DNA of 64,000 bases from B30-G6 sp964633115 (GCA_964633115.1 CAZWEO010000016.1:3428-67427), one strand, 5' to 3'; positions 34,199-43,693 are shown, counted from the first letter of the stretch. Made by a program: numbers and translations. The notes: generated by a model from the letters alone, not told the origin.

Positions 34199-34849
34199 CT
34201 AAACCATGGATTTGAGTGTAGCCAGTTCAAGTTGATCCCCCGCATCCTCAGCGCGGTCGGACACTTCGGCAATTTTATCCAGGCACAACTTGAGGTGCAG
34301 CTGGTGTGCAAAATCCAGGTCGGATGTAAAAATGACTTTAGTGAGATCCCATTCGTGTTTATCAACCGCCGATTCCTGCATGCCGATTTCCTTCGTGTGC
34401 GCCCGCACCGTATCGATCTTACACTCACCCTTAAAATAGCATAAAACCGCCAGTTTTAAATTATCGGCAATTCCCAAAGATTCGATGACAACTTCCAGGA
34501 AGGCCGGTTTCATTTGCGCGGGTATCTGCGGGCGCTGGTTCAGAAAAAAATCACAGCAGGCTTCACAGGCATTGGCCACCTTGTCAATGCTTTCAATGAG
34601 TTTATAGATGTCTTCGCGATGCAAGGGCAGATAGGCACCGGAGTACAATTTATCGCGTAATTTGTAGCGGACGATATCGGCATCCGATTCTTTTTGGCGA
34701 ACCTCACGCGCCAGCATTTTGGCGCCGCTGATATCGTCGTTTAAATATGTCTCGATGGTCTGAATACCGGTCTTAAGCGAATCAACTGCTAAATCAAGAT
34801 GCTTTAAGATCAGTTCTATGACCTCTTTTTCTTTTTTAAACAGTATCAT
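34199..34849 (-). CDS. DUF47/PhoU-like phosphate transport regulator
   Basis: 216 residues from ATG 34849 (MILFKKEKEVIELILKH), which has AGAGGA 5 bases upstream; the earlier start at 34885 is less likely. All-helical DUF47 family (TIGR00153), usually next to PiT transporters, as here (145 bases downstream of the PiT gene). It probably controls the transporter. It ends convergent to the DMGDH-like gene. Confidence 0.88.
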   Translation of the reverse strand: MILFKKEKEVIELILKHLDLAVDSLKTGIQTIETYLNDDISGAKMLAREVRQKESDADIVRYKLRDKLYSGAYLPLHREDIYKLIESIDKVANACEACCDFFLNQRPQIPAQMKPAFLEVVIESLGIADNLKLAVLCYFKGECKIDTVRAHTKEIGMQESAVDKHEWDLTKVIFTSDLDFAHQLHLKLCLDKIAEVSDRAEDAGDQLELATLKSMV

Positions 34850-34994
34850 ACAATCCTCTTGGTTTATAAATATTGCCCCGCGCAAAATTAAGCTGCCTCT
34901 TTATAGCACAGCATTTGGTTCATGCCCACAAAAGATATGGGTATGGGTTCGAATCACCACCTCTGTGTTTGGCGTTCGCTATTAGCGGCCATCA

Positions 34995-35969
34995 TTAAAA
35001 AAGGAACCCAATAACGCGATACAATCCATAGGACGTCAAGGCCGCCAGGGTCGGTGTCAATACCCAACCGATCAAGATCGTCAGGATGGTCTTTTTACTG
35101 ATTGCCTTGGCACCTTTTACCAAACCGACCCCCACTACCGCCCCCACAATGGCTGAAGATGTTGATACCGGAATCCCGAACATGGAGAATAAATGCATGC
35201 CAAAAGCGGATGCAATTTGGGCCACAAAAGCACTGGATATATCCAAGGGCGTGATTCCCTTGCCAACCGTATGGGCTACTTTTTTGCCGTAGGTCAATGC
35301 ACCCACGGCGATACTCAAGCCCCCGATAAGAAGCAGAACCCGGGGTGGAAAAATGTTTAAGTTGGCAACCGGTCCCACGGCATTGCCGGCATTGTTGGCA
35401 CCCATGGAATAGGCCACGTAACAGGCAGATAGGATCGCCAGCCACCCAATAGCGTGCTGAACCAATAATGATTTTGATTTAAAACGACCCAATATTAACC
35501 GCATCAGAACCATCAACCCAAATGCCAGTGCCATCACCAAAAGCGGGCAAATGATCCAGCTCTCCACAATCAGGATTAGCTTGGAATAATCCACCTCCGC
35601 TCCCATGGCCAAACCGATACCCAACACACCGCCTACTATTGCTTGGGACGTTGAGGTCGGAATCCGAAAAAAGGTTGCCAGGGTGACAAAGAAACCTGAA
35701 CAAAGCAAGGCCACACAAACAGCCTGATAATTCATATCGGCTTTAACGATGCCTTTACCGATGGTATGCATAACATGGTGCCCCTGGAGCATGGCCCCTA
35801 GAATGGCAAATGCAGCCACTAAAAAAACGGCTCTTCTGAAACTCAACAGGCCGCAGCCCACTGTCGTACCAATACAATTGGCGGTATCATTGGCACCGAT
35901 ATTCCAGCCTACATAGGCACTGGCGCTAAGCAATATGATGAAAATGAATTCGATAGCAGCCCACCTCAA
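34995..35969 (-). CDS. PiT-family inorganic phosphate transporter
   Basis: 324 residues, about nine to ten membrane helices. The two PiT signatures are clear: GANDTANCIGTTVG (about 25-38) and GANNAGNAVGPVANL (about 190-204), with the inverted repeats STSQAIVGGVLGIG and STSSAIVGAVVGVG. The start is uncertain (TTG at 35969; no good ATG). Partner DUF47 gene downstream supports phosphate, although PiT members for sulfate exist. It follows the glpD-type gene by 38 bases. Confidence 0.88.
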   Translation of the reverse strand: MRWAAIEFIFIILLSASAYVGWNIGANDTANCIGTTVGCGLLSFRRAVFLVAAFAILGAMLQGHHVMHTIGKGIVKADMNYQAVCVALLCSGFFVTLATFFRIPTSTSQAIVGGVLGIGLAMGAEVDYSKLILIVESWIICPLLVMALAFGLMVLMRLILGRFKSKSLLVQHAIGWLAILSACYVAYSMGANNAGNAVGPVANLNIFPPRVLLLIGGLSIAVGALTYGKKVAHTVGKGITPLDISSAFVAQIASAFGMHLFSMFGIPVSTSSAIVGAVVGVGLVKGAKAISKKTILTILIGWVLTPTLAALTSYGLYRVIGFLF

Positions 35970-36007
35970 TAGCTACATTTCAGTCTGATCGAAACAGTTT
36001 ATAAGTT

Positions 36008-37552
36008 TTAGTGGTGGTGAGGAAAAATCTCTTCAATATAGCCAGTATAGTTGTCCAGCTGTTCCTGAAGCTTTGCCTTATCCCAATCCAATATTTCAGC
36101 TACAATTTTTGCTACAGGTTCCAATTTACCCCGGCCCTGGTCGAGATTCCACCCCATATCAGTACGCCTTAAAAAAAGATCTGCCAGGTTGCTGACCTGC
36201 TCTTCTTTAACAATTTTTTCTAAAGCCTCAGCGCCTAAAGAACTTATGAAATCACCGTCCCTCAATTCTTGTATCTGTTCTGTGACAGCACTGGGGGAAT
36301 AAGATAGCTCCTGAGCTGAGTATGAGGGACAAATACGTTTGGCTACAGCCTCCGTCAATTCTGAGCCAATAATGCGATAGGTCATGATCGGCCCCCCTGT
36401 CAGCATCATCATGTTGGGAAAGCCCTCGTCGCTGAGGTCATGAATGCGAATCTCTCTTGTTCCCTTGGGATCTTCTGGGTCACATGATACCGGCTGAATG
36501 CCGGCATAGGTATAATGCACATCCCTGCTGGTAAGTTTCAGTTTCGGAAAAACACGATTTATTTCCGAAAGCATCCAGGCCTCCTCTTTTTGCGAACATA
36601 CGATGGTATCAAGATCCTGATCATACGGCGTACGTGTGGGGCCGATGTAGTGCATACGCTTCCAGGGTAGACAATAGAGGGTTTCATTTTCACTGTTAAT
36701 CGCCATCATACCCCACCCGGCCAATTCTTCCGGCAGGTTGACAAGAATATGTATTCCTTTGAGTCCCACCATGCGCCGCTTGGAAACACCGGTCAGACGC
36801 CGGGTCAACTGGTCACCCCATGGACCGCAGGTATTAAGGACAACCTTACATTTAACGGTAACGCGCTCACTCGGATCGTGACGATCCTGCAAGTCTAATT
36901 CCCAATAATCACCTGCCCTTTTAGCACCCATGCACTCTGTATAATTCCGTATGACTGCCCCGAGACGATGAGAATCTCTTAGGGTGTCCATAACAACACG
37001 TTCGGCTGAAAGAAATTGATAATCCCTAAAAACTGCAAAACCTTTGAGTTTTTTGGGATCGCGCACCCACTTCGTGAATGGCACATCATCCATGTTCTTG
37101 CGGGTATAACGCTTATAGTCCAGCGGCAAATCCCCGGGTCCAAGTTTTTCAAGGAGTCGAAACGCTACATCCAATTGCCAAGACGTATAGGGACCATCCG
37201 TATAAATGGGGAAACAAAAACGGAATGGGCGCACCAAGGGCTTCATTGTCTTAGCAATCTGACTGCGAGAGTACATTGATTTTTTTGCATTCCTGCAAGC
37301 CACCCAAAACCGCCTTGGATTCCAAACAAAATCCCAGGCTGATTTTCCGGGCGCAAGATGGCGCAACCCGCAGTGCAAAATACGGCTCGAACGATTGGTG
37401 GCACCAGAGGAAAAATCGTCTTTGTCGACAATCAGTACGCGATAACCACAGGAAGCAAGTCGCTGAGCCGCCCCCGAACCGTTAATCCCGCCTCCGATCA
37501 CAACCACATCGAATAGATCTTTTTGAAGATAATTCAAAGACGTACGTTTCAT
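36008..37552 (-). CDS. glpD: FAD-dependent glycerol-3-phosphate dehydrogenase (GlpD/GlpA type)
   Basis: 514 residues. FAD-binding VVVIGGGINGSGAAQRLASCG (17-37) and SSGATNRSSRILHCGLRHL are family motifs; the middle has GLKGIHILV and YIGPTRTPYDQDLD. It would oxidise glycerol-3-phosphate to dihydroxyacetone phosphate on the membrane, feeding electrons into the quinone pool. The C-terminal part (350-500) ends HHH. It is upstream of and close to the PiT transporter, forming a probable operon with DUF47, so glycerol-phosphate and phosphate supply may be linked. Confidence 0.85.
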   Translation of the reverse strand: MKRTSLNYLQKDLFDVVVIGGGINGSGAAQRLASCGYRVLIVDKDDFSSGATNRSSRILHCGLRHLAPGKSAWDFVWNPRRFWVACRNAKKSMYSRSQIAKTMKPLVRPFRFCFPIYTDGPYTSWQLDVAFRLLEKLGPGDLPLDYKRYTRKNMDDVPFTKWVRDPKKLKGFAVFRDYQFLSAERVVMDTLRDSHRLGAVIRNYTECMGAKRAGDYWELDLQDRHDPSERVTVKCKVVLNTCGPWGDQLTRRLTGVSKRRMVGLKGIHILVNLPEELAGWGMMAINSENETLYCLPWKRMHYIGPTRTPYDQDLDTIVCSQKEEAWMLSEINRVFPKLKLTSRDVHYTYAGIQPVSCDPEDPKGTREIRIHDLSDEGFPNMMMLTGGPIMTYRIIGSELTEAVAKRICPSYSAQELSYSPSAVTEQIQELRDGDFISSLGAEALEKIVKEEQVSNLADLFLRRTDMGWNLDQGRGKLEPVAKIVAEILDWDKAKLQEQLDNYTGYIEEIFPHHH

Positions 37553-37713
37553 AATTTTCTTCTATTTTTAACACTACACGGTACATTTGCCTGGAAGCAT
37601 GGCGACACATGTAACAACAAGACAAGGGAATAAGTCAAAATAATAAAATACATATTTTGCATAACCATAAGGAATATTTTAGTTTAGCTTTTTAGGGGTT
37701 TAGGCTGAAGACG
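37553..37713. other. Upstream region of glpD, no gene seen
   Basis: AT-rich sequence upstream of the minus-strand glpD gene, including AAATACATATTTTGC and short poly-A/T tracts. I see no gene; this is the start of a 665-base gene-free region that also holds the MITE-like element and repeats listed next. Confidence 0.5.
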
Positions 37714-37860
37714 ATTACAACCTATCTCAAAATAAAAATTTGGCCTCTGGCGTGGGACTGGATAAAGAAATAGCGGAGGATTTACGCTGTATATGAGCAT
37801 TTTGAGTCGCTTTGCTATGCCGCCAAAAGGCATTAAATTATTTTGAGATAGCTTGTAGTT
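37714..37860. repeat. MITE-like element with terminal inverted repeats
   Basis: Ends ATTACAACCTATCTCAAAATA (from 37714) and TATTTTGAGATAGCTTGTAG (to 37859) are inverted with few mismatches (at least 14 perfect base pairs). The 105 internal bases have no gene. Size and structure resemble a nonautonomous insertion element. Confidence 0.65.
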
Positions 37861-38217
37861 ACTTCCACCAATAGTGTTGGGTTGGAATACCTTTTACAAT
37901 AAGGCCCGAATAATGAATGTCGAACAGGAAATGGCGAATGATGAAGTCTGCTGACTGCTATAAGCCACACTTCGATGTTCAAAATTCTGCTGTCAATATT
38001 CGATATTTCAATTTATCGTTCTGGGAATTAGGCTGAAAACTTTTCTGCGCTTTCCAACTCTGGGATGCTGGATGTTGGATTCTGGATGCTTGATGCTGGT
38101 ATGCGGGCATCTGCTATAAGCCATGAGCTATAAGCAGCTTATGGCTTATACCTTGCCGCTTACAGCTGATATTAACAGCTGACAAGTCCCTCCAACATTT
38201 GGTAATTCGACCAGCTG
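37861..38217. repeat. Mixed repeats (families B and others) in a gene-free stretch
   Basis: Units CGATGTTCAAAATTCTGCTG (37973-) and GGATGCTGGATGTTGGATTC (38062-38099) belong to family B in degenerate form; GCTATAAGCCATGAGCTATA / AGCAGCTTATGGCTTATA (38108-38148) form a palindrome. No gene is seen in this part. Confidence 0.6.
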
Positions 38218-39591
38218 TTAATATTTCTTGCCCTGCTCCACTTCCCCAATCACCGCATCGATAATATCGATGGCCTGATCCATTTCCTGCTGGCTAATCA
38301 CCAGCGCAGGTCGCAGGGTAAGCACATTGCCCTCAATGGTTTTGGCTGAAAGTCCCTTTTCCAAACATTTGAACATGATGATCTCGGCTTCATCCACGGC
38401 CCGTTCTTTCGTTTTTCTGTCCCGCACTAGATCTATGCCCATATGCAGCCCCAAGCCGGCCACATGGCCGATCATAGGGTGCTTTTCTTTTAGGCGATTG
38501 AGACGTTCAAAGGCGTACCTACCTAATTCCGCTGACTTTTCATGCAGGTTGTTATCAAGGATATAGCCAATTTCAGCTAAGGCTGCGGCACAGCAAAGGG
38601 CATTTTTCTCGTGGGTATAGTGACCTACGGAACGGTGTTGACACACATTGTATTTCTCATGGGTCACAATACCGGCAAAGGGCAATAGACCGCCGCCCAG
38701 TGATTTACCCAGAACCAGTATATCCGGCGTCACAAAATGCTCACAGGCAAACAGTTTGCCGGTTCGTCCGAAACCTTCGATGATCTCATCAAAAATCAAC
38801 AGAACCCCGTATGATTCACACAATGATTTGGCACCCTGCCAGAATCCTTGCGAGGGTACGACAGGTGTAGCCGAAATGGGTTCCCCGATCACCGCCGCCA
38901 TCTCAGGCTCACGCCTTAGCACCAGTTCCATCTGGCGCAGACATTCGGCATCCACATCGTCTTCGGATTCAAATCCCCAAGGATTGCGATAATAATTGGG
39001 AAACTCCACGTGAAACGCACCCGGAACCAGCGGTCCAAAGCCAGCACTAAAATGTTCCTCGCCACCGATGCTGGCTGCTCCCAGGCCGGCGCCATGAAAG
39101 GAGTCCCAGAAGGAAATCGTTTTAAAGCGTCCGGTGACCTGCCGCGCCAACATTAAAGCCATTTCAATCGCCTCGGATCCCCCCGGACAAAACAACGATC
39201 GACAGAGCCCATCCGGTGTAACCTCTGCCAGCTTTTTTGATAGTTGAACCGCCGGAATATTGGTATAACGACGCGGACAAAAGGTCATCTCGTCGGCCAG
39301 TTGTTTTTGGACGGCAGCGATCACTGCCGGATTGTTGAAACCGGCATTGTGCACACCATTACCGTGCATATCAATATATTTTCGACCGGCCAGATCTTCG
39401 ATGCAAGCCCCTTTTGCCCGGCGAAGTACGTTCAAAACCGGTGTGGACAGGCTTTGATGTAAAAAGTATTTGTTGTCCTCCGTCAGCCAACTCTTGGTCT
39501 CTTCGGTTACATTGCGTTTCCAGTATCTACCTCGATTCGACGTGGTATTGACATCACCCTGCTCGCGTTCGATGCGTTTATCTTTTTTCAA
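38218..39591 (-). CDS. Class III PLP enzyme, PbfA-like paralogue 1
   Basis: 457 residues. A class III aminotransferase fold with PLP lysine in LGKSLGGG (about 288-295), FHGAGLGAASIGGEEHF and IFDEIIEGFGRTGKL. The opening FLHQSLSTPVLNVLRRAKGA resembles PbfA and the neighbouring paralogue (FLKQSLSTPCLNVM). It is divergent from the neighbour with a 164-base gap. Likely an aminotransferase or ammonia-lyase of phosphonate (or other amine) degradation; specificity not known. A TTG start (39591) with AAGGAG upstream is chosen. Confidence 0.75.
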   Translation of the reverse strand: MKKDKRIEREQGDVNTTSNRGRYWKRNVTEETKSWLTEDNKYFLHQSLSTPVLNVLRRAKGACIEDLAGRKYIDMHGNGVHNAGFNNPAVIAAVQKQLADEMTFCPRRYTNIPAVQLSKKLAEVTPDGLCRSLFCPGGSEAIEMALMLARQVTGRFKTISFWDSFHGAGLGAASIGGEEHFSAGFGPLVPGAFHVEFPNYYRNPWGFESEDDVDAECLRQMELVLRREPEMAAVIGEPISATPVVPSQGFWQGAKSLCESYGVLLIFDEIIEGFGRTGKLFACEHFVTPDILVLGKSLGGGLLPFAGIVTHEKYNVCQHRSVGHYTHEKNALCCAAALAEIGYILDNNLHEKSAELGRYAFERLNRLKEKHPMIGHVAGLGLHMGIDLVRDRKTKERAVDEAEIIMFKCLEKGLSAKTIEGNVLTLRPALVISQQEMDQAIDIIDAVIGEVEQGKKY

Positions 39592-39755
39592 ACCTTCGCT
39601 CCTTTCTTGTATCAGGCGTGTGAACGAATCTGTAACTATTTAAAAGTAAAATGACCGCAAGCTATTTTATCCATAACTAATATTCGTTTGACTGCCAAGA
39701 CTACTTACCGATAAAAAGAAAAAACCAACCTTAACTCTCAAAAGGAAATCAGCTT

Positions 39756-41114
39756 ATGTCCGCAATCCCTCAAACCGAAGGCGATATCAACCTGTCTCAA
39801 CAGCGCCAAGCCTGGCTAAAAGAACAGATAGATGCCGAGAGCAAATCGCTTCTGGATGAAGACCAACGCTATTTTCTCAAGCAATCTTTGTCCACTCCCT
39901 GTTTGAATGTCATGCACTCATGCCAGGGGATCTATATCGAAGACCGGCAAGGTCGCCGTTATATGGACTTTCATGGCAACAATGTCCACCAGGTTGGCTT
40001 CGCCAATCCAGATGTAATTGCCGCCATCAAGAATCAGCTGGATACGCTTTCTTTTTGCACGCGGCGTTATACCAACCAGGTTGCAGTTGATCTGGCCAAA
40101 AAACTGGCTCAGATTGCGCCCGGCAATCTGAACAAATCATTGTTCTGCCCGGGTGGGGCCGAAGCCATGGGGATGGCTCTCAAACTGGCCCGGCTGGCAA
40201 CCGGGCGGCATAAAACCATCTCCATGTGGGACTCGTTTCATGGTGCGGCTCTGGATACGATCTCCATCGGCGGTGAAGCTATATTCCGCCAGGGTATGGG
40301 GCCGTTGCTTCCTGGAACCGAACATGCCCCGCCCCCGGACGATTATCGCTGCATTTTTGGCTGTGCCGAACGCGGAGGCTGTGATTTAACCTGTGCCAAG
40401 TATGTCGAGTACATTCTGGAAAAAGAGGGCGACATCGCTGCCGTAATTTCAGAACCCATTCGTAGCACGCCTTATATCCCCAAGCCGGAATACTGGCAAC
40501 GAATCCGCCAGGCCTGTGATCGGCATGGTGCCCTATTGATCTTCGATGAGATACCCCACAGCCTTGGTCGTACCGGAAAAATGTTCACTTTCGAGCACTT
40601 CGGTATCACCCCCGACATTGTCGTGATTGGCAAGGGTCTGGGCGGCGGCATCCTGCCATTGGCTGCCATGATTGCTGATGAAAAACTCGATATTGCCTCT
40701 GAAAGGGCATTGGGTCACTATACCCACGAAAAAAGTCCCGTGGCCTGTGCAGCCGGATTGGCGACCATTAACTACATCGAAGAACATAATCTGCTAGATC
40801 ACACCCGTGAACTCGGTCTTTACGCCCTTACACGCCTTCAAAAAATGCAAACACGACACCCGCTGATTGGCGATGTACGCGGTATTGGCTTATTCCTGGG
40901 AATCGAATTGGTTAAAGACCGACAAACTCGCGAACGCGCTTGTGATGAAGCCGAAGCCCTCATGTATGCGGCCTTATCATTAGGTCTCAGTTTCAAACTT
41001 ACCATGGGAAATATTCTAACCCTTACCCCGGCCCTGACCATAACCCGGGACGAAATGGACCGCGCCTTGGACATCATCGAAGCATGTCTTGATGACCTGG
41101 AAAGCAAGGCCTGA
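39756..41114 (+). CDS. Class III PLP enzyme, probable (R)-1-hydroxy-2-aminoethylphosphonate ammonia-lyase
   Basis: 452 residues. It has motifs I associate with PbfA-type members: SLSTPCLNVMHSCQG, DFHGNNVHQVGFANP, WDSFHGAALDTISIGGEA and GPLLPGTEHAPPPDDY, plus catalytic lysine in VIGKGLGGGILPLAAM (about 289-304). PbfA converts 1-hydroxy-2-aminoethylphosphonate to phosphonoacetaldehyde and ammonia, feeding the PhnW/PhnY branch; this fits the nearby phnW gene. AAAGGAA lies before ATG. It is followed by a transporter 18 bases downstream. Substrate is inferred and could be another amino compound. Confidence 0.7.
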   Translation: MSAIPQTEGDINLSQQRQAWLKEQIDAESKSLLDEDQRYFLKQSLSTPCLNVMHSCQGIYIEDRQGRRYMDFHGNNVHQVGFANPDVIAAIKNQLDTLSFCTRRYTNQVAVDLAKKLAQIAPGNLNKSLFCPGGAEAMGMALKLARLATGRHKTISMWDSFHGAALDTISIGGEAIFRQGMGPLLPGTEHAPPPDDYRCIFGCAERGGCDLTCAKYVEYILEKEGDIAAVISEPIRSTPYIPKPEYWQRIRQACDRHGALLIFDEIPHSLGRTGKMFTFEHFGITPDIVVIGKGLGGGILPLAAMIADEKLDIASERALGHYTHEKSPVACAAGLATINYIEEHNLLDHTRELGLYALTRLQKMQTRHPLIGDVRGIGLFLGIELVKDRQTRERACDEAEALMYAALSLGLSFKLTMGNILTLTPALTITRDEMDRALDIIEACLDDLESKA

Positions 41115-41131
41115 GTCATGATTGATTTTAA

Positions 41132-42040
41132 ATGACCTCTACCGCCATTATTCTGCTGATCATCTCTGCCTTTACCCACGCCGGCTGGAATTTTCTCAGC
41201 AAAAGGGAGTATCCGACCCAGGCCTTTTACCTGGTGACCAGTGTCATCGGTTTGGTCTGTGTGCTGCCGTTTCTGTTTCACTATGCCAATTTGATATCAC
41301 TGGTACCCTTATCCGTATGGATCACGGCCGGAGTGTCGGGCTTCTTCCTTGCGGTCTATTATGTTTTCCTGGCTGGGGCCTATCGCGCCGGTGACATTTC
41401 CATTGCTTATCCCTTGGCACGCTCCCTGCCGGTCCTATTTGTATTTATATTCATACATACCATGGGCCGGGGCCACGCTCCGGGCACGTGGTTTATGGTG
41501 GGTATTTTGCTGATCGTGGGTGGATGTATTCTGCTACCCTTAAAGGCTTTTGGCAACTTCCAGCTCTCCAATTACCTGAATAGTTGCTGCACGCTGGCGG
41601 TGCTGGCCGCGGTTGCCATCGCGGGGTATACCCTGGCGGATGACATGGCCTTGCGCAGCCTGGCTACATTACCGGGAAAACCCATAAGCCCGGTGGCAGG
41701 CAGCTTGCTGTACCTTTTTCTGGAGGGAGCCAGCTGTTTGCTGTGCCAAAGCATGATGGTTGCCGTCAGCAAACAAGAACGGAAATCCCTGGCCATCGTT
41801 TTGAAAACCTACAAACGATCAGCCGCCGTCACCGGTGTTGGTATTTTCCTGACCTATGCGATCGTCCTCGTTTCCATGAATTATGTATCCAACGTCAGCT
41901 ATGTGGCCGCCCTGCGCCAACTCAGCATTCCCATCGGCGCCCTACTGGGGATTATCTTTCTTAAGGAAGCTCCCAGGCTGCCAAAACTGATTGGTATTGC
42001 CACCATTTTTGTGGGTCTGGTTCTGGCCGGTGCCAATTAA
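41132..42040 (+). CDS. EamA/DMT-family transporter
   Basis: 302 residues with about ten hydrophobic helices in two EamA halves (SAIILLIISAFTHAGWNFLS at the start; LRQLSIPIGALLGIIFLKEAP in the last third). The family exports or imports amino acids and metabolites. It begins 18 bases after the PbfA-like gene, so it is probably in its operon and may move the substrate or product. Confidence 0.85.
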   Translation: MTSTAIILLIISAFTHAGWNFLSKREYPTQAFYLVTSVIGLVCVLPFLFHYANLISLVPLSVWITAGVSGFFLAVYYVFLAGAYRAGDISIAYPLARSLPVLFVFIFIHTMGRGHAPGTWFMVGILLIVGGCILLPLKAFGNFQLSNYLNSCCTLAVLAAVAIAGYTLADDMALRSLATLPGKPISPVAGSLLYLFLEGASCLLCQSMMVAVSKQERKSLAIVLKTYKRSAAVTGVGIFLTYAIVLVSMNYVSNVSYVAALRQLSIPIGALLGIIFLKEAPRLPKLIGIATIFVGLVLAGAN

Positions 42041-42150
42041 TCCCAAGTTTGCATAAACAACATCATACAACCAGCCTTGGCAAGATGGTACGCAATACTG
42101 GTTCCAAAGATGCCACCGCCGATAATAACGACCTGTGCTTGATCTTTCAT
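42037..42150 (-). pseudogene. FAD-dependent oxidoreductase, N-terminal remnant
   Basis: From ATG 42150 (AAAAGGAG upstream) a 37-residue frame encodes VVIIGGGIFGTSIAYHLAKA, a Rossmann FAD motif like that of the DMGDH-type protein at 31.7 kb (IVIVGGGIVGCCTAYHLAKG), and then stops at TAA 42037-42039. It ends at the stop of the EamA gene. The rest of the gene is missing, so it is a remnant of a former copy, or possibly a tiny expressed peptide. Confidence 0.7.
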
Positions 42151-42286
42151 ATTTTTCTCCTTTTATCCGAACCCCAATGTTGCAACATTAAGGCAAATTA
42201 GTTCTTGTGCTCAGATATAAATTGAGACTATGTATATGCCAATTTCAATATAAAAACGTAAAATATATAACTAAAGGTTATTTTTT

Positions 42287-43192
42287 ATGAATCTGAACCA
42301 ACTCAAAATTTTTTATATGGCTGCCAAACGTGGCAACCTGAGTAAAGCGGCCGAGGATCTTTTCATTACTCAACCCGCTGTGACCAAAGGTATCCAGCGT
42401 CTGCAGGAGCACCATGATATCCGACTTATGGATCGTTTTGGCAAAAAAATGGTTCTGACCTATGCCGGGGAAGTACTTTTTGATATCGCCGAAAAAATAT
42501 TTGAACTGGAAAAACATGCCGATGAAAATATCCGTGAGTTCAAACAACGAACAAAGGGACGGATACGCATTCAGGCCAGTGAGAGTTTCGGTGCCTATTA
42601 CCTGCCTTCCATTATGAACCCGTTTTCCAAAGCCCATCCCATGATCAACATTTCGGTGAATATCCTGCCAAACGAGCATGTCGTTAAAAATATTGCCGAC
42701 CTGGCCTGCGATATCGGATTTATTTCCTACCCAATTGAACATGAAAAAGTGCACATCCACGCCATCTTGGAGGACCAACTTGTATTCATATTACCGCCAG
42801 ATCACCCAATTTGCCGGCTGAAACGACTTAAACCAAAGGATTTAGAGGGCAATCCTATGATTGTTCATGAAAAAAATTCAGCCCCGCACCAAATATTCCA
42901 CGAGTTCATTGCTAAAAATAATATCACAGTCACCTCGACCTTGGAACTTTCCAGCAACCGCGCCATAAAACAGGCAGTTGAGAGCGGCCTGGGTATCGCT
43001 TTAATTAGCCGAAAGGTCGCCGATGACGAAATTCAAAGCGGCCGGCTTAAAGCCATTCCGGTCCCCGACAAATCCATTAAACGAAAATTCTATCTAATAT
43101 ATCACGAGAAAAAATTCATATCCGGTACACTAAAAACCTTCCTTGACCAGGTCGATCGCTGGGCTGATGAATACGCCGGAAATCTTTCCTAA
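42287..43192 (+). CDS. LysR-family transcriptional regulator
   Basis: 301 residues. Winged helix MNLNQLKIFYMAAKRGNLSK...TQPAVTKGIQRLQEH at the N-terminus and type-2 periplasmic-binding effector domain (GRIRIQASESFGAYYLPSIM onward). It lies between the EamA gene and the minus-strand operon of the phosphonate/sulfonate-type enzymes, so it could regulate either. The effector is not known. Confidence 0.9.
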   Translation: MNLNQLKIFYMAAKRGNLSKAAEDLFITQPAVTKGIQRLQEHHDIRLMDRFGKKMVLTYAGEVLFDIAEKIFELEKHADENIREFKQRTKGRIRIQASESFGAYYLPSIMNPFSKAHPMINISVNILPNEHVVKNIADLACDIGFISYPIEHEKVHIHAILEDQLVFILPPDHPICRLKRLKPKDLEGNPMIVHEKNSAPHQIFHEFIAKNNITVTSTLELSSNRAIKQAVESGLGIALISRKVADDEIQSGRLKAIPVPDKSIKRKFYLIYHEKKFISGTLKTFLDQVDRWADEYAGNLS

Positions 43193-43257
43193 ACCGGCTA
43201 TCAAATAATTTCCAATACTGCTTGTCAGAATCTTGACTTGTATCGTCAAAAAGCGGT

Positions 43258-43608
43258 TCATCTATCTGCCGCCTCAATATCTGCTAGTTTCCGGGCGTAC
43301 CACCCTGCTTTAAACTCACTGAAGGCAAACTCCGGGTAACAGGGGATATTGTCCGGTTTAATTTTCTCGCAGCCTGATAGCTTACACCGAGCCACCTCGA
43401 CATCGTGTGGTAAGGACTGGGCGCTATACCCGCATGAAGTCAGCATGCTGAGAATGTACGGATCTTCTATGGGAATCCCATTGTTATCGGCATAGATTAT
43501 CAATGGGCCGACATACGTCGTTGGAAAGGGATAGGTTGAGATGGTTTTTACCCCCATGGCAATTAAACTAGACCAGGGTTGCGCGATGCTAATCTTTTTT
43601 ATCACCAA
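43258..43608 (-). CDS. ASCH-like domain protein
   Basis: 116 residues. The N-terminus KISIAQPWSSLIAMGVKTIS followed by YPFPTTYVGPLIIYA resembles the ASCH fold (RNA-binding or hydrolase-like small domain), although the family is loosely defined. It is on the same strand as the gene cluster upstream, but a repeat lies between. Function not known. Confidence 0.65.
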   Translation of the reverse strand: MVIKKISIAQPWSSLIAMGVKTISTYPFPTTYVGPLIIYADNNGIPIEDPYILSMLTSCGYSAQSLPHDVEVARCKLSGCEKIKPDNIPCYPEFAFSEFKAGWYARKLADIEAADR

Positions 43609-43644
43609 ACCGCCTGACCTTTAGAACATTGATGCCTTTTGGCA

Positions 43645-43685
43645 TTACACTTGAACCCTTGGATCCTCGACTCCTTGAATCCTAA
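43645..43685. repeat. Family C repeat
   Basis: TTGAACCCTTGGATCCTCGA followed by CTCCTTGAATCCTAAG: degenerate tandem units of the CGAACCCTCGGAACCC type, as near 13.74 and 17.86 kb, between two minus-strand genes. Confidence 0.6.
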
Positions 43686-43693
43686 GAAATGCT

